Source: Corylus avellana
Lineage: Eukaryota; Streptophyta; Magnoliopsida; Fagales; Betulaceae
DNA: 64,000 bases
Direction of reading: 5' to 3'
Assembly (NCBI RefSeq): GCF_901000735.1
Contig: NC_081547.1
Span: forward strand, 10,523,156 to 10,587,155
Below, piece after piece: positions 10,568-24,400 of the stretch. How positions within the stretch are numbered: the first letter of the stretch is position 1; each line of letters begins with the position of its first letter. Made by a program: the position numbers and the translations under genes. The notes under the pieces are model-generated. The model had not been told where the DNA came from. It made no database searches and saw only the letters and a list, made by a program, of their open reading frames with translations.

Positions 10568-11379
10568 TTTTGTGGGATTGCCCTTCGGCTCAAGATGTAT
10601 GGGGTGGAAGCAAACTGATTTTTCAAAAGAGCTGTTGTCCTGGAGAGAATTTTATGGAGGTGCTGGAATATTTAATGGGGAAATGCAAGATTGAAGAACT
10701 TGAGCTGGCGGGATTTATTGCCCATCAAATTTGGAAACGGAGAAATAAAACTCTGCACGGAGGAGAATTTATACACCCGCAGAGGCTAGTTCAAGATGCA
10801 GAGGAATACCAAACTCAATTTTCAAATGCCAATCAGACAGAAGCCAACCAAGGGGCAGCACACAGTTCGTCTTTTCAGCAATGTTGGTCGAATCCCCCCC
10901 ATGACAGCTACAAAGCTAATTGGGATGCTGCCATTAATGCTAAGGAGAAGAGGTTTGGCATCGGGGTGATAATCAGGGACGACCAGGGGCAAGTTTTTGC
11001 AGCCCTCAGCAAGACCATACAAGGCGTCCTTGACCCAGCTACAGCTGAGGCAGTAGCAGCACTCCAAGCGGTGGAGTTCAGTCGTGATACTGGTTTGAGC
11101 CAAGTGATCCTCGAAGGTGACTCCCTACTTGTGGTTCGAGCCCTGGCAGCGATGGAATCAAGCAGTTTATCTTATGGACAGGTTATTGATGATACCAAAT
11201 TAGTCTTAAAGGGGTTCAAGAACTGGGAGGTGCGCCATGTCAAAAGAGCAACAAATATGGCGGCACACATACTAGCAAAGGAGGCAGCAAAATGTTTTTC
11301 GGACAAAGTTTGGCTGGAGGAAACTCCTAATTGTATTTTTGATTTAGTCAATTTAGAGCGCTTAGCTCTTGCTTTGTAG
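10568..11379 (+). pseudogene. LINE ORF2 C-terminus, intact RNase H domain
   Basis: One uninterrupted frame to the stop at 11379. Residues 10-100 (counted from the first ATG) are the post-RT linker (KRRNKTLHGGEFIHPQRLV). Residues 115-269 form an RNase H fold: NWDAAIN with the first catalytic Asp, GIGVIIRDDQGQV, AEAVAALQA with the catalytic Glu, VILEGDS with the second Asp, and the C-terminal VKRATNMAAHILAKEA helix. The unbroken frame suggests a fairly young insertion, although the rest of the LINE is missing or hidden by the gap. Within an L1-type element this domain would remove RNA from the RNA:DNA hybrid. It is most simply a 5'-truncated LINE copy, not a host gene. Confidence 0.75.
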
Positions 11380-11431
11380 AGCTCCGGCTCTGTTCATCTT
11401 ATGAATGAGATCAGATTCTTCAAAAAAAAAA
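10568..11431 (+). mobile_element. LINE 3' end (zf-RVT tail, linker, RNase H, poly(A))
   Basis: The insert starts in the gap within the zf-RVT region (LWDCPSAQDVWGG, the last Cys of the zinc-binding domain). It continues through the WKRRNKTLHGG linker and a complete RNase H domain, then ends in a short 3' UTR with a poly(A) run at about 11414-11431. The DNA immediately after the poly(A), starting ACAAGTCTAAAAAG, is the left terminus of the RPI-carrying element. The LINE therefore inserted into that terminus, displacing its outer ~60 bp from this copy. Confidence 0.85.
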
Positions 11432-11589
11432 AAAAAAAAACAAGTCTAAAAAGTTATTGACTTTTAAAAGAATTTATTGATCATGTTTTTTAACCATGGT
11501 TCAAAATAACTCATCCCTCTCTTTCCATTTTCTCTCTCCCATCGGTTTCCCCATTAAACTCATTATATATATATATATGAGTATTTTAT

Positions 11590-11795
11590 AACCGTGGAAC
11601 CGGTGCCGAGGCCGAGCACCATGCCAAACTAGACGTACTCGAGAGCCTTGTAGGCTGCAAACTTCTTGAGCTCGTCCTGGGTTAGAATAACCAAAGACAG
11701 AGAGGTAGGAGATGACGAAGAAGGCACCAGAATCCCCTTCCATGGGAGCTACAGATTTCTCTGACCCAACAAAATGGGGATAAGGAATCCCTTGA
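11590..11795 (-). pseudogene. Ribose-5-phosphate isomerase fragment, second copy
   Basis: The same captured fragment as at 6193-6398, with the same frameshift and the same stop after EYV; base differences are few (for example GAG for AAG in ACTCGAGAGCC). Sharing both lesions shows the fragment was already dead before the two copies separated. Confidence 0.75.
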
Positions 11796-11974
11796 ATGTC
11801 TTTACCCAAAGAAAAACAAAAAAACAAAATTTGGGATTGGGATTTTAGACTATTCAAGTCCAAACAAAACTTTCATTGTTCTCTTCTATAAAGGAAACCC
11901 AAGAACCTGAATGGATTGGAAAGGTTCAATAGGAAAAAAAATACAAAAAGATATGGGTTATATGAGTTTAGTCC

Positions 11975-11976
<2 letters not shown>

Positions 11977-12024
<48 letters not shown>

Positions 12025-12251
12025 AAAGTTTGAGTAGTGCTCCTCCTCCACTAAACCCCATCTTCCTCTCACTTTCCATATATATATATATAAGAATAAC
12101 GACGAAGACGAAGAGAGAGTGAGAGGAAGATGGGGTTTAGTGAGGAGGAGCACCACCAAACTTTCCATATATATATAAGAATAACGATGAAGACGAAGAG
12201 AGAGTGAGAGGAAGATGGGGTTTAGTGAGGAGGAGCACCACCAAACTTTCC
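11977..12251. repeat. Expanded inverted/direct repeat inside the second Pack-MULE copy
   Basis: A long (TA)n run (about 11977-12021) is followed by ATGGAAAGTTTGAGTAGTGC..CTCACTTTCCAT (12020-12080). This is the inverse of GTGAGAGGAAGATGGGG..CACCACCAAACTTTCCAT at 12119-12168, so the two can form a ~55-bp stem. The segment from TAAGAATAACGA to CTTTCCAT then occurs again in direct orientation at about 12177-12251. The first copy of the element has a single segment at 6591-6671. Confidence 0.75.
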
Positions 12252-12436
12252 ATCCCTGGGAAGAAAATATTTCAGCTATGGGTTTTGCCCTATTGCTATT
12301 TCTCCCACTTATTTTATTTCAGCTTTTTCTTTTATGGCGGTCTAAGAAATAAAAGATTGTGGATTTGAAAGAGATAGAGAGTTTTAGAGAGGGAAGACAA
12401 ACATATGGGAGAGGGAAAATGAAGAAGAAGGATGTG

Positions 12437-12552
12437 GATTTTTTATTTTTTATTTTTTTTGACATGTTCCCACAAGAGAGGGGAGAGGGGGATTCAAGCT
12501 AATGACCTCCGTTTCATTAGGCGTGGTCCCAGCCAATTGAGCTACCTGTTGG
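12437..12552 (-). mobile_element. tRNA-derived SINE, second copy
   Basis: Same SINE as at 6851-6958, with A and B boxes conserved and a slightly longer T-rich (inverted A) tail. Confidence 0.65.
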
Positions 12553-13435
12553 AATATGGAGGCGTGGATTTTGAACCATGGTTAAAAGATATGATCAATA
12601 AATTCTTTTAAAAGTCAGATAACTTTTTATACTTTTTGAGATTGAATCTATGCCGTTGGTTAAACTACAACATACATCATGTTATTTTAACTACAGTATG
12701 TAAGCCGGATCCTATCCTATAAGGTAAGTATCTTATCATATATTATATTCTAACATAAGTATCTTAGTCTGACATTAATATTATATAGTCTGACATTAAT
12801 ATCTACTCCGCATAAATTTTTATTTTCATAACATTCCTCCCCCCTTGAAAAGAAACTTGTCCTCAAGGTCTTAAAAATCTCGTCTTGAGGCAATCGTACT
12901 CTTGAAATCGTATATGCAGATCAGTAACACTTGACAATTATTAAAAACTAACTTAGAGCTCGCGCTAAGCAACGGGTTATATATATATATATATATATAA
13001 GTCAAAAAGTCTTTAAAAGATTATCAACAACAAATTTTATTTTCTTCTCTTAATTAACAAATTAGCTACCAAAAATGACAAATGTTCATAAGATCATTTT
13101 AAACCATAGTTTGACTTAATAACATAAACTCACACATCCAATAAATTTAAAAATTCATAAATTTTAGTTCTTATAAATTGAAATGTGTTAAATATTTGTT
13201 TCCATATATGTAGTTTAAAATGAAATATAAAGGGAAAAAAAAATCAAAATAAATACCTAGATTAATCAATTATAGAAAATGATTGATTAATCATTATATT
13301 CCAACAATGATACCACTTTTTAAAAAAATTGTTTGTGAGGAGAAAGTTCAACTCCTGAATGTTTATTATATTCCAACAATAATACCACTGACAAAAATAA
13401 AGAAGTGTTCTAAAATAAATGAGCATGTTGGTATC

Positions 13436-13783
13436 TTTTTTTTTTTGAATTGGTATTCCCTGCTTTCATTCATCCAAAAAACTTACTCAATGCTTACAAT
13501 CTCATGAATACAATAGGGAATTTCCCCACTCCACATGTGGTTCTCATCAAAGGCTAAAGCCATACGAGCTAACCTATGCGCAGCTGTATTAGCAGCGCGT
13601 TTCACATGTAGGACCTCCCAGCTGTGCACCCCATGTAGAAGAGTCTTTGTCTCATTAATACAATGCCCATAGCTGCTCCAGCAACTTCCTTCTTTCTGAA
13701 TAGCTTGTACCACCTCCAGTGAATCCCCTTCCAGAATGACTTTCGTAATCTCTAGCACCTTGCACATGTTTGCTGCACACCAA
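13436..13783 (-). mobile_element. 5'-truncated LINE RNase H stub, second copy
   Basis: Identical in layout to 7831-8178, including the inverted poly(A) and the flanking GCATGTTGGTATC / GCATGTTGATATC target duplication. Confidence 0.85.
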
Positions 13784-14669
13784 GCATGTTGATATCTGAT
13801 TACAATTATGTTTACTAATTTTGTAAACAAAAGAATATTGGTAGTTTAATTTTTCTTTTAAAAAAGAAAGAGATAAAAAACAGTGGCAGAAATATTGGAA
13901 TACCCAAAAACAAAAATAAACAACAAAAGTCAATTAAATTTACAAAAGAAAATTTGTAACTTGTATTAAATAAAATTAATAAAATTTGAATGAAAAATAA
14001 TATATAAATTAGAATAGAAATTAAGGACAAAAAAAAAAAATGTAAACAAATGAAAAATACTAATATAATAAAAAAGAACTCTTTTTTCTATATTTTTCTC
14101 AATTCCAATGAAATCCACAAATATTAGAAAAGGTTTTGTCAAATAGATTTTTTTTTTTTCTCAACCATCCTTCACTTATATAAAATTAAATGAAACTAAT
14201 TTTAAGATATAGGAAAACAAAGACAAAAAAATAATAATAATAATCTACAATCAGAATATTGAGTGTGAAATATATTGAAAAAAATTGAGTTTCTACGAAA
14301 AGAAACTCTCACTATTATTCCCTGAATTCAATGTAAAATTTACAAAAGAAAAGTAACTATTTGAATAAAAAATAATATATAAGTTAGGAAGAAAAAAAAT
14401 AAGGGTCAAAAAAAAAAAATGGAAGAGCATAAGCATCGGAAATAAAGATAAAAAAAAATGAAAAAAAAATGAAAATATTAATATAATTAAAAATAACTAA
14501 TCTAGCAAAAAAAAAAAAAAAAAAACTGTCATATCATTTTTCATTGAGAAACAATGATTGGAAAATTGAAAAGAAATGTTATAGGAAAAAAAATAATGAA
14601 AGTAAATTACTATAGTATAATTCTTCATTAAGTAAAAAAGAATAGAAATTCTCTCTCCCTCTCTCTCTG

Positions 14670-15430
14670 TGTCTCTCTCTTGAGATATAAACATAAAGTA
14701 AGTGAAGATCAAAAGAGAGAATTTAAAAAGCTTTTGTTTTCTTCATTTAGACAATTCAATGCATTACAAATAAAACCATTATGTTTTCATTCTCTCACTA
14801 AAGGGCTAACATTTAAAACACCACGTGTCGCAATTCTAGGCAAGAGAATTGCAAACCTTTTGTTTTCTTCATTAAGACAATTAAATATATTACAAATAAA
14901 ACCTATACGTTTTAATTGTCTCACATTGAGATATAAACATAAATTAAGAGAAGATGAAAATAAAATTATATAAAGAGAGAGAAAGAGAGAATTTGAAAAC
15001 CTTTTGTTTTCTTCATTTAGACAATTCAATACATTACAAATAAAACGCCTATGTTTTAATTGTCTCACTAAAAAGCTAACGTCTAAAACGCCACGTGTTT
15101 CAATTCTAGGTACTTTCTAATAAGACCGATTGAGGACACGTGTCGCAATTCTACGCACATTGAGATATAAACATAAAGCAAGAGAAGATGAAAATAGAGA
15201 ATTTGAAAAGCTTTTATTTTCTTCATTTAGACAATTCAATGTATTATAAATAAAACTCTTATATTTAAATTGTCTCACTAAAAGGCTAACATCTAAAACG
15301 CAACAATTATAGGCAAGAGTATTTGTGAACCATTTGTTTTTTTCATTAAGACAATTAAATATATTACAAATAAAACCTATACCTTTTAATTTTCTCACAT
15401 TGAGATATAAATATAAAGTAAGAGAAGATG
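14670..15430. repeat. CACGTG-containing repeat block, copy 2
   Basis: Counterpart of 9059-9800 with the same order of segments and the same CCACGTGTCGCAATTCTA motifs near 14821, 15090 and 15136. It has a handful of substitutions and a small TCTCTGTGTC insertion in the preceding CT run. Confidence 0.75.
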
Positions 15431-18400
15431 AAAGGTTAATGTTGTTAACCCTTTACCACAGATTTGCATTCGACTTTATTGAGGATATCAATCATTTGGA
15501 AATCATCTATTCTGCATTGGTGAAGACTTCCCAAAATGGTGTTGCTTATATCCTAAATCATTATAAATTTATTCAAAATTGTGTCACAATAGTAGTTTTG
15601 TCCTATAATACAAAATTGAACAAATTGAGTGCAACATCATTTTATCTTCCTTTAAAAATTTTACGGGGTCCAAATTTAAGTGTACGAATACAAATATCCG
15701 GGGAATAATAGCTCAAAATGATGTCATAGCAAGTAAGTAGATGATATCATTTTAGCTTACCCAAGTTTTTACAGGAGTCAAAATTAAGTCGTTGAATGCA
15801 TAGACAAGGAGCATAATGTCTGATAACCTACAAAGGTAAAAAAATAAACAATAGTTAGGCATATGCAAAAGGTAACACATACTCTTAAGTTTCTACCTTT
15901 TGAAAAATTTTCTTTTAAATTATTCATCTAACCTGTAATGTTACAGCATGATGTCCAAATTGTATTGCGCCCACATAAAAATAGAGATGCTGATGATTTG
16001 ACCAAATCATCAATTCGTCTGATGAACACGGTTCAAACAAATCATTTGGCTCTAACTGTAAGAAACAAAAATGTAATCTACAATTAATTTTTATAATGTC
16101 AAAAATGATCTACAACTCCAATATTTAGTATTTTTTAAGAAAGCAACTACCACAATATCCTATTAGTTTTATATAGCTTGATTTCATCATTAAATTGCAA
16201 GTACATACGAAAAGTCCATTAAATAAATTAAACACCAATGTTAGAAAAGGGCTAAAAACTTCAATGGTAGGTAATTGATTTCCAAAATAATTTTAAGGTT
16301 ACTGGGACTAAAAGATGTTTCAAGTGGTCGATGATATCTATCAATATATGCATCATATCATCTTCAAGAAGAGAATGAGTGGTATTGTTGTTGGCATGAG
16401 ATATTGACACTGCATCAAGACAAAATTAAGAATTCAAATAAATTTCCTACTCTTTCGCCAATTTAAAAGAAAAAGAAAAAGAAAAACATATTAGGGGTGA
16501 ACATACACAAATATCTTTCTACCAATCGCACCCCCTTGGTCGAAAAAATCTCAAATATAATGTCTCATGCCATGCTCTCCTTATTCATTGCTACAGAAAA
16601 AATAGAAAAAACATAAGAATTTTTTTTTTTTTTTTTTTTAAGAAACAAATCTATACTATTGAATAAAAATGCAAAATAGAACCAAATTAATTTATATGAA
16701 AAGAAGAAAACAAATTGTTGGGTTATCGTACCCATATTGTGCTCTTTTTCAAATATTGGTAGGGTTGACCTCTTGTTGACATCTCTATCTTGATATTTAT
16801 GATTGCTTTGTATTTCTACTTATATCATGAATTAAGATCTTATTGAGAAGATCTCAGCAAGAATAAATCTTCAATTAAACTTACATTTATGTCACAGTTG
16901 ACAGATTTCTACTTTGATATGTTCCAACTTTACCACAGACTTGCATTCGATTTTATTGAGGATATCAATCATTTGGAAATCATTTATTGTGCATTGGTGA
17001 AGACTTCCCGAAATGGTGTTGCTTATATCCTAAATCATTATAAATTTAGTCAAAATTGTACCACAATAGTAGTTTTGTCTTATAATACAAAATTGAACAA
17101 ATTGAGTTGCAATATCATTTTACCTTCCTTTAAAAATTTTACAGGGTCTAAATTTAAATGTACGAAAACAAATACCAGGGGAATAATAGCTCAAAATGAT
17201 TTCATAGGAAATAAGTAGATGATATCATTTTAGCTTACCCTAGTTTTTACGGGAGTCAAAATTAAGTCGTCGAATGTATAGACCAGGAGCATAGTGTCTG
17301 ATAACCTATGAAAGTAAAAACATAAACAATAATTAGTCATATGCAAAAGGTAACAAATTCTCGTAAGTTTCAACATTTTGAAGAAAAAAAAATATTTTAA
17401 GTTATTCATCTAACCCATAATGTTACAACATGATGTCCAAATTGTATTGCGTCCACATAAAAATAGAGATGCTGAGGATTTGACCAAATCATCAATTCGT
17501 CTGATGAACACGATTCAAACAAATCATTTGGCTATAAGTGCAAGAAACAAAAATGATACCTACCATTAATTTTTATAATGTCAAAAACAATCTACAACTC
17601 CAATATTTAGTATTTTTAAGAAAGCAACTACAACAATATCCTATTAGTTTTATATAGCTTGATTTCATAATTAAATTGCAAGTATGTATGAAGAGTCCGT
17701 TAAATAAATTAAACACCAATGTTAGAGAATGGCTAAAATCTTCAATGGTAGGGAATTGATTTCCAAAATAATTTTTAAGGTTACTGGGACTAGAAGATGT
17801 TTCAAATGGTCGATGATATCTATCAATATATGCATCATATCATCTTCAACAAGAGAATGAGTGGTATTGTTGTTGACATGAGATATTGACACGGAATCAA
17901 GGCAAAATTAGGAATTCAAATAAATTTTCTACTATTTCACTAATTTAAAAGAAAAAGAAAAACATATTAGGGGCGAATATGCACAAATATCTTTCTACCA
18001 ATTGCACCCCCTTCGTCGTAGAAAACTCAAATACAATATCTCGTGGCACACTATTCTTATTCATTACTACGGCAGAAATAGAAAAAAACAAAATAACTTG
18101 TTTTTTTAAGAAATAAATCTATACTAATGAATAAAAATATAAAATAGTACCAAATTAATTTATATGAAAAAAGTAAACAAATTGTTGGGTTATCGTACCC
18201 ATATTGTGCTCTTTCTCAAATCTTGGTAGGGTTGAGCTCTTGATGACATCTCTATCTTGATATTCATGATTTTTTTGTATTTCTACTTATATCATGAATT
18301 AAGATCTTGTTGAGAATATTTCAGCAAGAACAAATCTTCAATTAAACTTACATTTGTGTCACAGTTGACAGATTTCTATTTTGATATGTTCCAACTTTAC

Positions 18401-21400
18401 CACAAATTTGCATTCGACTTTGTTGAGGATATCAATCATTTGGAAATCATCTATTGTGCATTGGTGAAGACTTTCCGAAATGATGTTGCTTATATCCTAA
18501 ATCTTTATAAATTTATTCAAAATTGTACCACAATAGTAGTTTTATCCTATAATACAAAATTGAACAAATTGAGTTGCAACATCATTTTACCTTCCTTTAA
18601 AATTTTTACGGGACCCAAATTTAAGTGTACGAATACAAATATCCGGAGAATAATAGCTCAAAATGATTTCATATCAAATAAGTAGATAATGTCATTTTAG
18701 CTTACCCTAGTTTTTACGGGAGTCAAAATTAAGTCGTCGAATGCATAGACCAGGAGCATAATGTGTGATAACCTACAAAGGTAAAAACATAAACAATAAT
18801 TAGTCATATGCAAAAGGTAACAAATTCAACGAAATTTCTACATTTTGAAAATTTTTTTCTTTTAAGTTATTCATCTAACCCATAATGTTACAACATGATG
18901 TCCAAATTGTACTGCGCCCACATAAAAATAAAGATGCTAAGGATTTGACCAAAAGATCAATTCGTCTGATGAACACAGTTCAAACAAATCATTTGACTAT
19001 AAGTGCAAGAAACAAAAATGATATCTACCATTAATTTTTATAACGTCAAAAATGATCAACAACTCCAATATTTAGTATTTTTAAGAAAGCAGCTACAACA
19101 ATAACCTATTAGTTTTATATAGCTTGATTTAATCATAAAATTGCAAGTACGTACGAAAAGTCCGTTAAATAAATTAAACGCCAATGTTCGAAAAGGGCTA
19201 AAAACTTCAATGGTAGGAAAATGATTTCCCAATAATTTTTAAGGTTACCGGGACTAGAAGATGTTTCAACTAGTCGATGATACCTATCAATATATGCAAC
19301 ATATCATCTTCAAGAAAAGAATTAGTCGTATTGTTGTTAACATGAGATATTGACATGGAATCAAGGCAAAATTAGGAATTCAAACAAACTTTCTACTCTT
19401 TCACGAATTTAAAAGAAAAAGAAAAACAGATTAAGGGGGAATATACACAAATATCTTTCTACCAATCGCACCCCCTTCGTCATCGAAAACTCAAATACAA
19501 TGTCTTGTGGCATGCTATTCTTATTCATTACTACGGAAAAAATAGAAAAAAACATAATAAATTGTTTTTTTAAGAAACAAATCTATATTAATGAAAAAAA
19601 ATGCAAAATAGTATCAAATTAATTTATATGAAAAAAGGTAAACAAATTGTTGGGTTATTGTACCCATATTGGGTTCTTTCTCAAATCTTGGTAGGGTTGA
19701 GCTTTTGATGACATCTTTATCTTGATATTCATGATTGCTTTGTATTTCTACTTATATCATGAATTAAGATCTTATTGAGAAGATCTAAGCAAGAACAAAT
19801 CTTCAATTAAACTAACATTTATGTCACAGTTGACATGTTCCAACTTTACCACAGATTTGCTTTCGACTTTATTGAGGATATCAATCATTTGGAAATCCTC
19901 TATTGTGCACTGGTGAAGACTTTGCGAAATAGTGTTGCTTATATCCTAAATCATTATAAATATATTCAAAATTGTACCACAATAGTAGTTTTGTCCTATA
20001 ATACAAAATTGAACAAATTGAGTTGCAACATCATTTTACCTTCCTTTAAAAATTTTACAGGGTCCAAATTTAAGTGTACGAATACAAATACGCGAGTAAT
20101 AATAGATCAAAATGATTTCATAGCAATTAAGTAGATGATATCATTTTAGCTTACCCTAATTTTTACGGGAGTCAAAAGTCGTCGAATGCATAAACCTAGA
20201 GTATAAGGGCTGATAACCTACAAAGGTAATAACATAAACAATAGTTAGGCATATGCAAAAGGTAACACATTCTCCTATGTTTTTCTCTTTTGTATAAATT
20301 TTCCTTTAAATTATTCATCTAACCCGTAATATTATAACATGATATCAAAATTGTATTACACCCACATTAAAATAGTGATGCGCCCACATCAAAATAGTGA
20401 TGTTGAGTATTTGACCAAATCATCAATTCGTCAGATGAACACGGTTCAACCAAATCATTTGCCTCTAACGGCAAGAAACAACAATGTTATCTACAATTAA
20501 TTTTTATTATGTCAAAAACGATCTAGAACTACAATATTTAGTATTTTTAAGAAAACAACTACCACAATATACTAAAAGAACAACACTATTTTATTTTTAG
20601 CAACCATCACTCCCACAAAAACCTTTGACCATCTAGCTCTCTTCTTCATACTCATTTGATTAATTAATACATTTTACAAACAAAAAAATAAAATAAAAAA
20701 TTGGAGACATACTGTAGACAATCAATTTCAAAAAAAAAAAAAAAAAAAAAAAAAAGACGCATAGAGAAATCAGTAGTTTTACATACCTTGATTTCATCAT
20801 TAAATTGCAAGTATATACGAAAAGTCCATTAACTAAATTAAACATCTATGTTAAAAAATGGCTAAAAACTTCAATGGTAAAAAGTTGATTTCAAAAATAA
20901 TTTTTAAGGTTACTAGTACTTGAAGATATTTCAAGTGCTCGATGATATCTATCAATATATGCATCATATCATCTTCAAGAAGAGAGTGGGTGGTATTCTT
21001 GTTGGCATGAGATATTGACACTGCATCAAGACAAAATTAGGAATTCAAATAAATTTTCTACTCTTTCACTAATTTAAAAGAAAAAGAAAAACAGATTAGG
21101 GGCGAACATACACAAATATCTTTCTACCAATCGTACACTCTTTATCGTAGAAATCTCAAATATAATGTTTGGTGGCATGCTATTCTTATTCATTGCTACA
21201 GAAAAAATAGAAAAAAACATAATAAAGTGTATTTTTAAGAAACAAATCTATACTAATGAATAAAAATGCAAAATAGTGCCAAATTAATTTATATGAAAAA
21301 AGGTAAACAAATTGTTGGGTTATCGTACCCATATTGAGTTCTTTCTCAAATCTTGGTAGGGTTGAGCTCTTGATGACATCTTTATCTTGATATTCATGAT

Positions 21401-24400
21401 TGCTTTGTATTTCTACTTATATCATGAATTAAGATCTTATTGAGAAGATCTAAGCAAGAACAAATCTTCAATTAAACTTACATTTATGTCACAGTTGACA
21501 TGTTCCAACTTTACCACAGATTTGCATTCGACTTTATTGAGGATATCAATCATTTGAAAATCTTCTATTGTGCACTGGTGAAGACTTTGCGAAATAGTGT
21601 TGCTTATATCCTAAATCATTAAAAATATATTCAAAATTGTACCACAATAGTAGTTTTGTCCTATAATACAAAATTGAACAAATTGAGTTGCAACATCATT
21701 TTACCTTCCTTTAAAAATTTTACACGGTCCAAATTTAAGTGTACGAATACAAATACCCGAGTAATAATAGTTCAAAATGATTTCATAGCAATTAAGTAGA
21801 TGATATCATTTTAGCTTACCCTAATTTTTACGGAAGTCAAAAGTCGTCGAATGCATAAACCTAGAGCATAATGGCTGATAACCTACAAAGGTAATAACAT
21901 AAACAATAGTTAGGCATATGCAAAAGGTAACACATTCTCCTATGTTTTTATCTTTTGTATCAATTTTCCTTTAAATTATTCATCTAACCCGTAATATTAT
22001 AACATGATGTCCAAATTGTATTACGCCCACATTAAAATAGTGATGCGCCCACATCAAAATAGTGATGTTGAGTATTTGACCAAATCATCAATTCGTCAGA
22101 TGAACACGGTTCAACCAAATCATTTGCCTCTAACGGCAAGAAACAACAATGTTATCTACAATTAATTTTTATTATGTCAAAAACGATCTAGAACTACAAT
22201 GTTTAGTATTTTTAAGAAAACAACTACCACAATATACCAAATGAACAACACTATTTTATTTTTAGCAACCATCACTCCCACAAAAACCTTTGACCATCTA
22301 GCTCTCTTCTTCATACTCATTTGATTAATTAATACATTTTACAAACAAAAAAATAAAATAAAAAATTGGAGACATACTGTAGACAATCAGTTTCAAAAAA
22401 AAAAAAAAAGACGCATAGAGAAACCAGTAGTTTTACATACCTTGATTTCATCATTAAATTGCAAGTATATACGAAAAGTCCATTAAATAAACTAAACATT
22501 TATGTTAAAAAATGGCTAAAAACTTCAATAGTAAAAAGTTGATTTCAAAAATAATTTTTAAGGTTACTAGTACTTGAAGATATTTCAAGTGCTCGATGAT
22601 ATCTATCAATATATGCATCAGATCATCTTCAAGAAGAGAGTGGGTGGTATTCTTGTTGGCATGAGATATTGACACTGCATCAAGACAAAATTAAGAATTC
22701 AAATAAACATTCTACTCTTTCACGAATTTAAAAGAAAAAGAAAAACAGATTAAGGGCGAATATACACAAATATCTTTCTACCAATCGCACCCCCTTCGTC
22801 ATCGAAAACTCAAATACAATGTCTTGTGGCATGCTATTCTTATTCATTACTACGGAAAAAATAGAAAAAAACATAATAAATTGTTTTTTTAAGAAACAAA
22901 TCTATATTACTGAATAAAAATGCAAAATAGTATCAAATAAATTTATATGAAAAAAGGTAAACAAATTGTTGGGTTATTGTACCCATATTGGGTTCTTTCT
23001 CAAATCATGGTAGGGTTGAGCTTTTGATGACATTTCTATCTAGATATTCATGATTGCTTTGTATTTCTACTTATATCATGAATTAAGATCTTATTGAGAA
23101 GATCTAAGCAAGAACAAATCTTCAATTAAACTAACATTTATGTCACAGTTGACATGTTCCAACTTTACCACAGATTTGCATTCGACTTTATTGAGAATAT
23201 CAATCGTTTGCAAATCCTCTATTGTGCACTGGTGAAGACTTTGCGAAATAGTGTTGCTTATATCCTAAATCATTATAAATATATTCAAAATTGTACCACA
23301 ATAGTAGTTTTGTCCTATAATACAAACTTGAACAAATTGAGTTGCAACATCATTTTACCTTCCTTTAAAAATTTTACAGGGTCCAAATTTAAGTGTACGA
23401 ATACAAATACCCGAGTAATAATAGCTCAAAATGATTTCATAGCAATTAAGTAGATGATATCATTTTAGCTTACCCTAATTTTTAAGGGAGTCAAAAGTCG
23501 TCGAATGCATAAACCTAGAGCATAAGGGCTGATAACCTACAAAGGTAATAACATAAACAATAGTTAGGCATATGCAAAAGGTAACACATTCTCCTATGTT
23601 TTTCTCTTTTGTATAAATTTTCCTTTAAATTATTCATCTAACCCGTAATATTATAACATGATATCCAAATTGTATTACGCCCACATTAAAATAGTTATAT
23701 TCCCACATCAAAATAGTGATGTTGAGTATTTGACCAAATCATCAATTCGTCAGATGAACACGGTTCAACCAAATCATTTGCCTCTAACGGCAAGAAACAA
23801 CAATGTTATCTACAATTAATTTTTATTATGTCAAAAACGATCTAGAACTACAATGTTTAGCATTTTTAAGAAAACAACTACCACAATATAGTAAAAGAAC
23901 AACACTATTTTATTTTTAGCAACCATCACTCCCACAAAAACCTTTGACCATCTAGCTCTCTTCTTCATACTCATTTGATTAATTAATACATTTTACAAAC
24001 AAAAAAATAAAATAAAAAATTGGAGACATACTGTAGACAATCAATTTCAAAAAAAAAAAAAAAAATAAGGCGCATACAGAAACTAGTAGTTTTACATACC
24101 TTGATTTCATCATTAAATTGCAAGTATATACGAAAAGTCCATTAAATAAATTAAACATTTATGTTAAAAAATGGCTAAAAACTTCAATAGTAAAAAGTTG
24201 ATTTCAAAAATAATTTTTAAGGTTACTGGTACTTGAAGATATTTCAAGTGCTCGATGATATCTATCAATATATGCATCATATCATCTTCAAGAAGAGAGT
24301 GGGTGGTATTCTTGTTGGCATGAGATATTGACACTGCATCAAGACAAAATTAGGAATTCAAATAAATTTTCTACTCTTTCACTAATTTAAAAGAAAAAGA

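Larger units (their letters stand above)
11432..16086. repeat. Second copy of the 6018-10467 segment
   Basis: Aligns collinearly with 6018-10467 over all components: the Pack-MULE body, SINE, LINE stub, AT-rich spacer, CACGTG block and first ~640 bp of an array unit. The coordinate offset shifts from about 5414 to 5396, then 5605 and finally 5619. This reflects (TA)n length changes, a ~200-bp expansion near 12.0-12.25 kb and small homopolymer indels. Point differences are sparse. The left edge is a LINE poly(A) and the right edge coincides with the end of the contig before the gap. Confidence 0.9.

Noticed and set aside
16889..17218. Plus-strand 99-109-residue frames (for example MFQLYHRLAFDFIEDINHLE) present in nearly every array unit
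   Set aside because: They overlap the minus-strand exon-like segments, lack any domain, begin with GTG in one unit, are broken in others (21.5 and 25.7 kb), and roughly 13 of 109 residues differ between neighbouring units. Recurrence is explained by repeat amplification.
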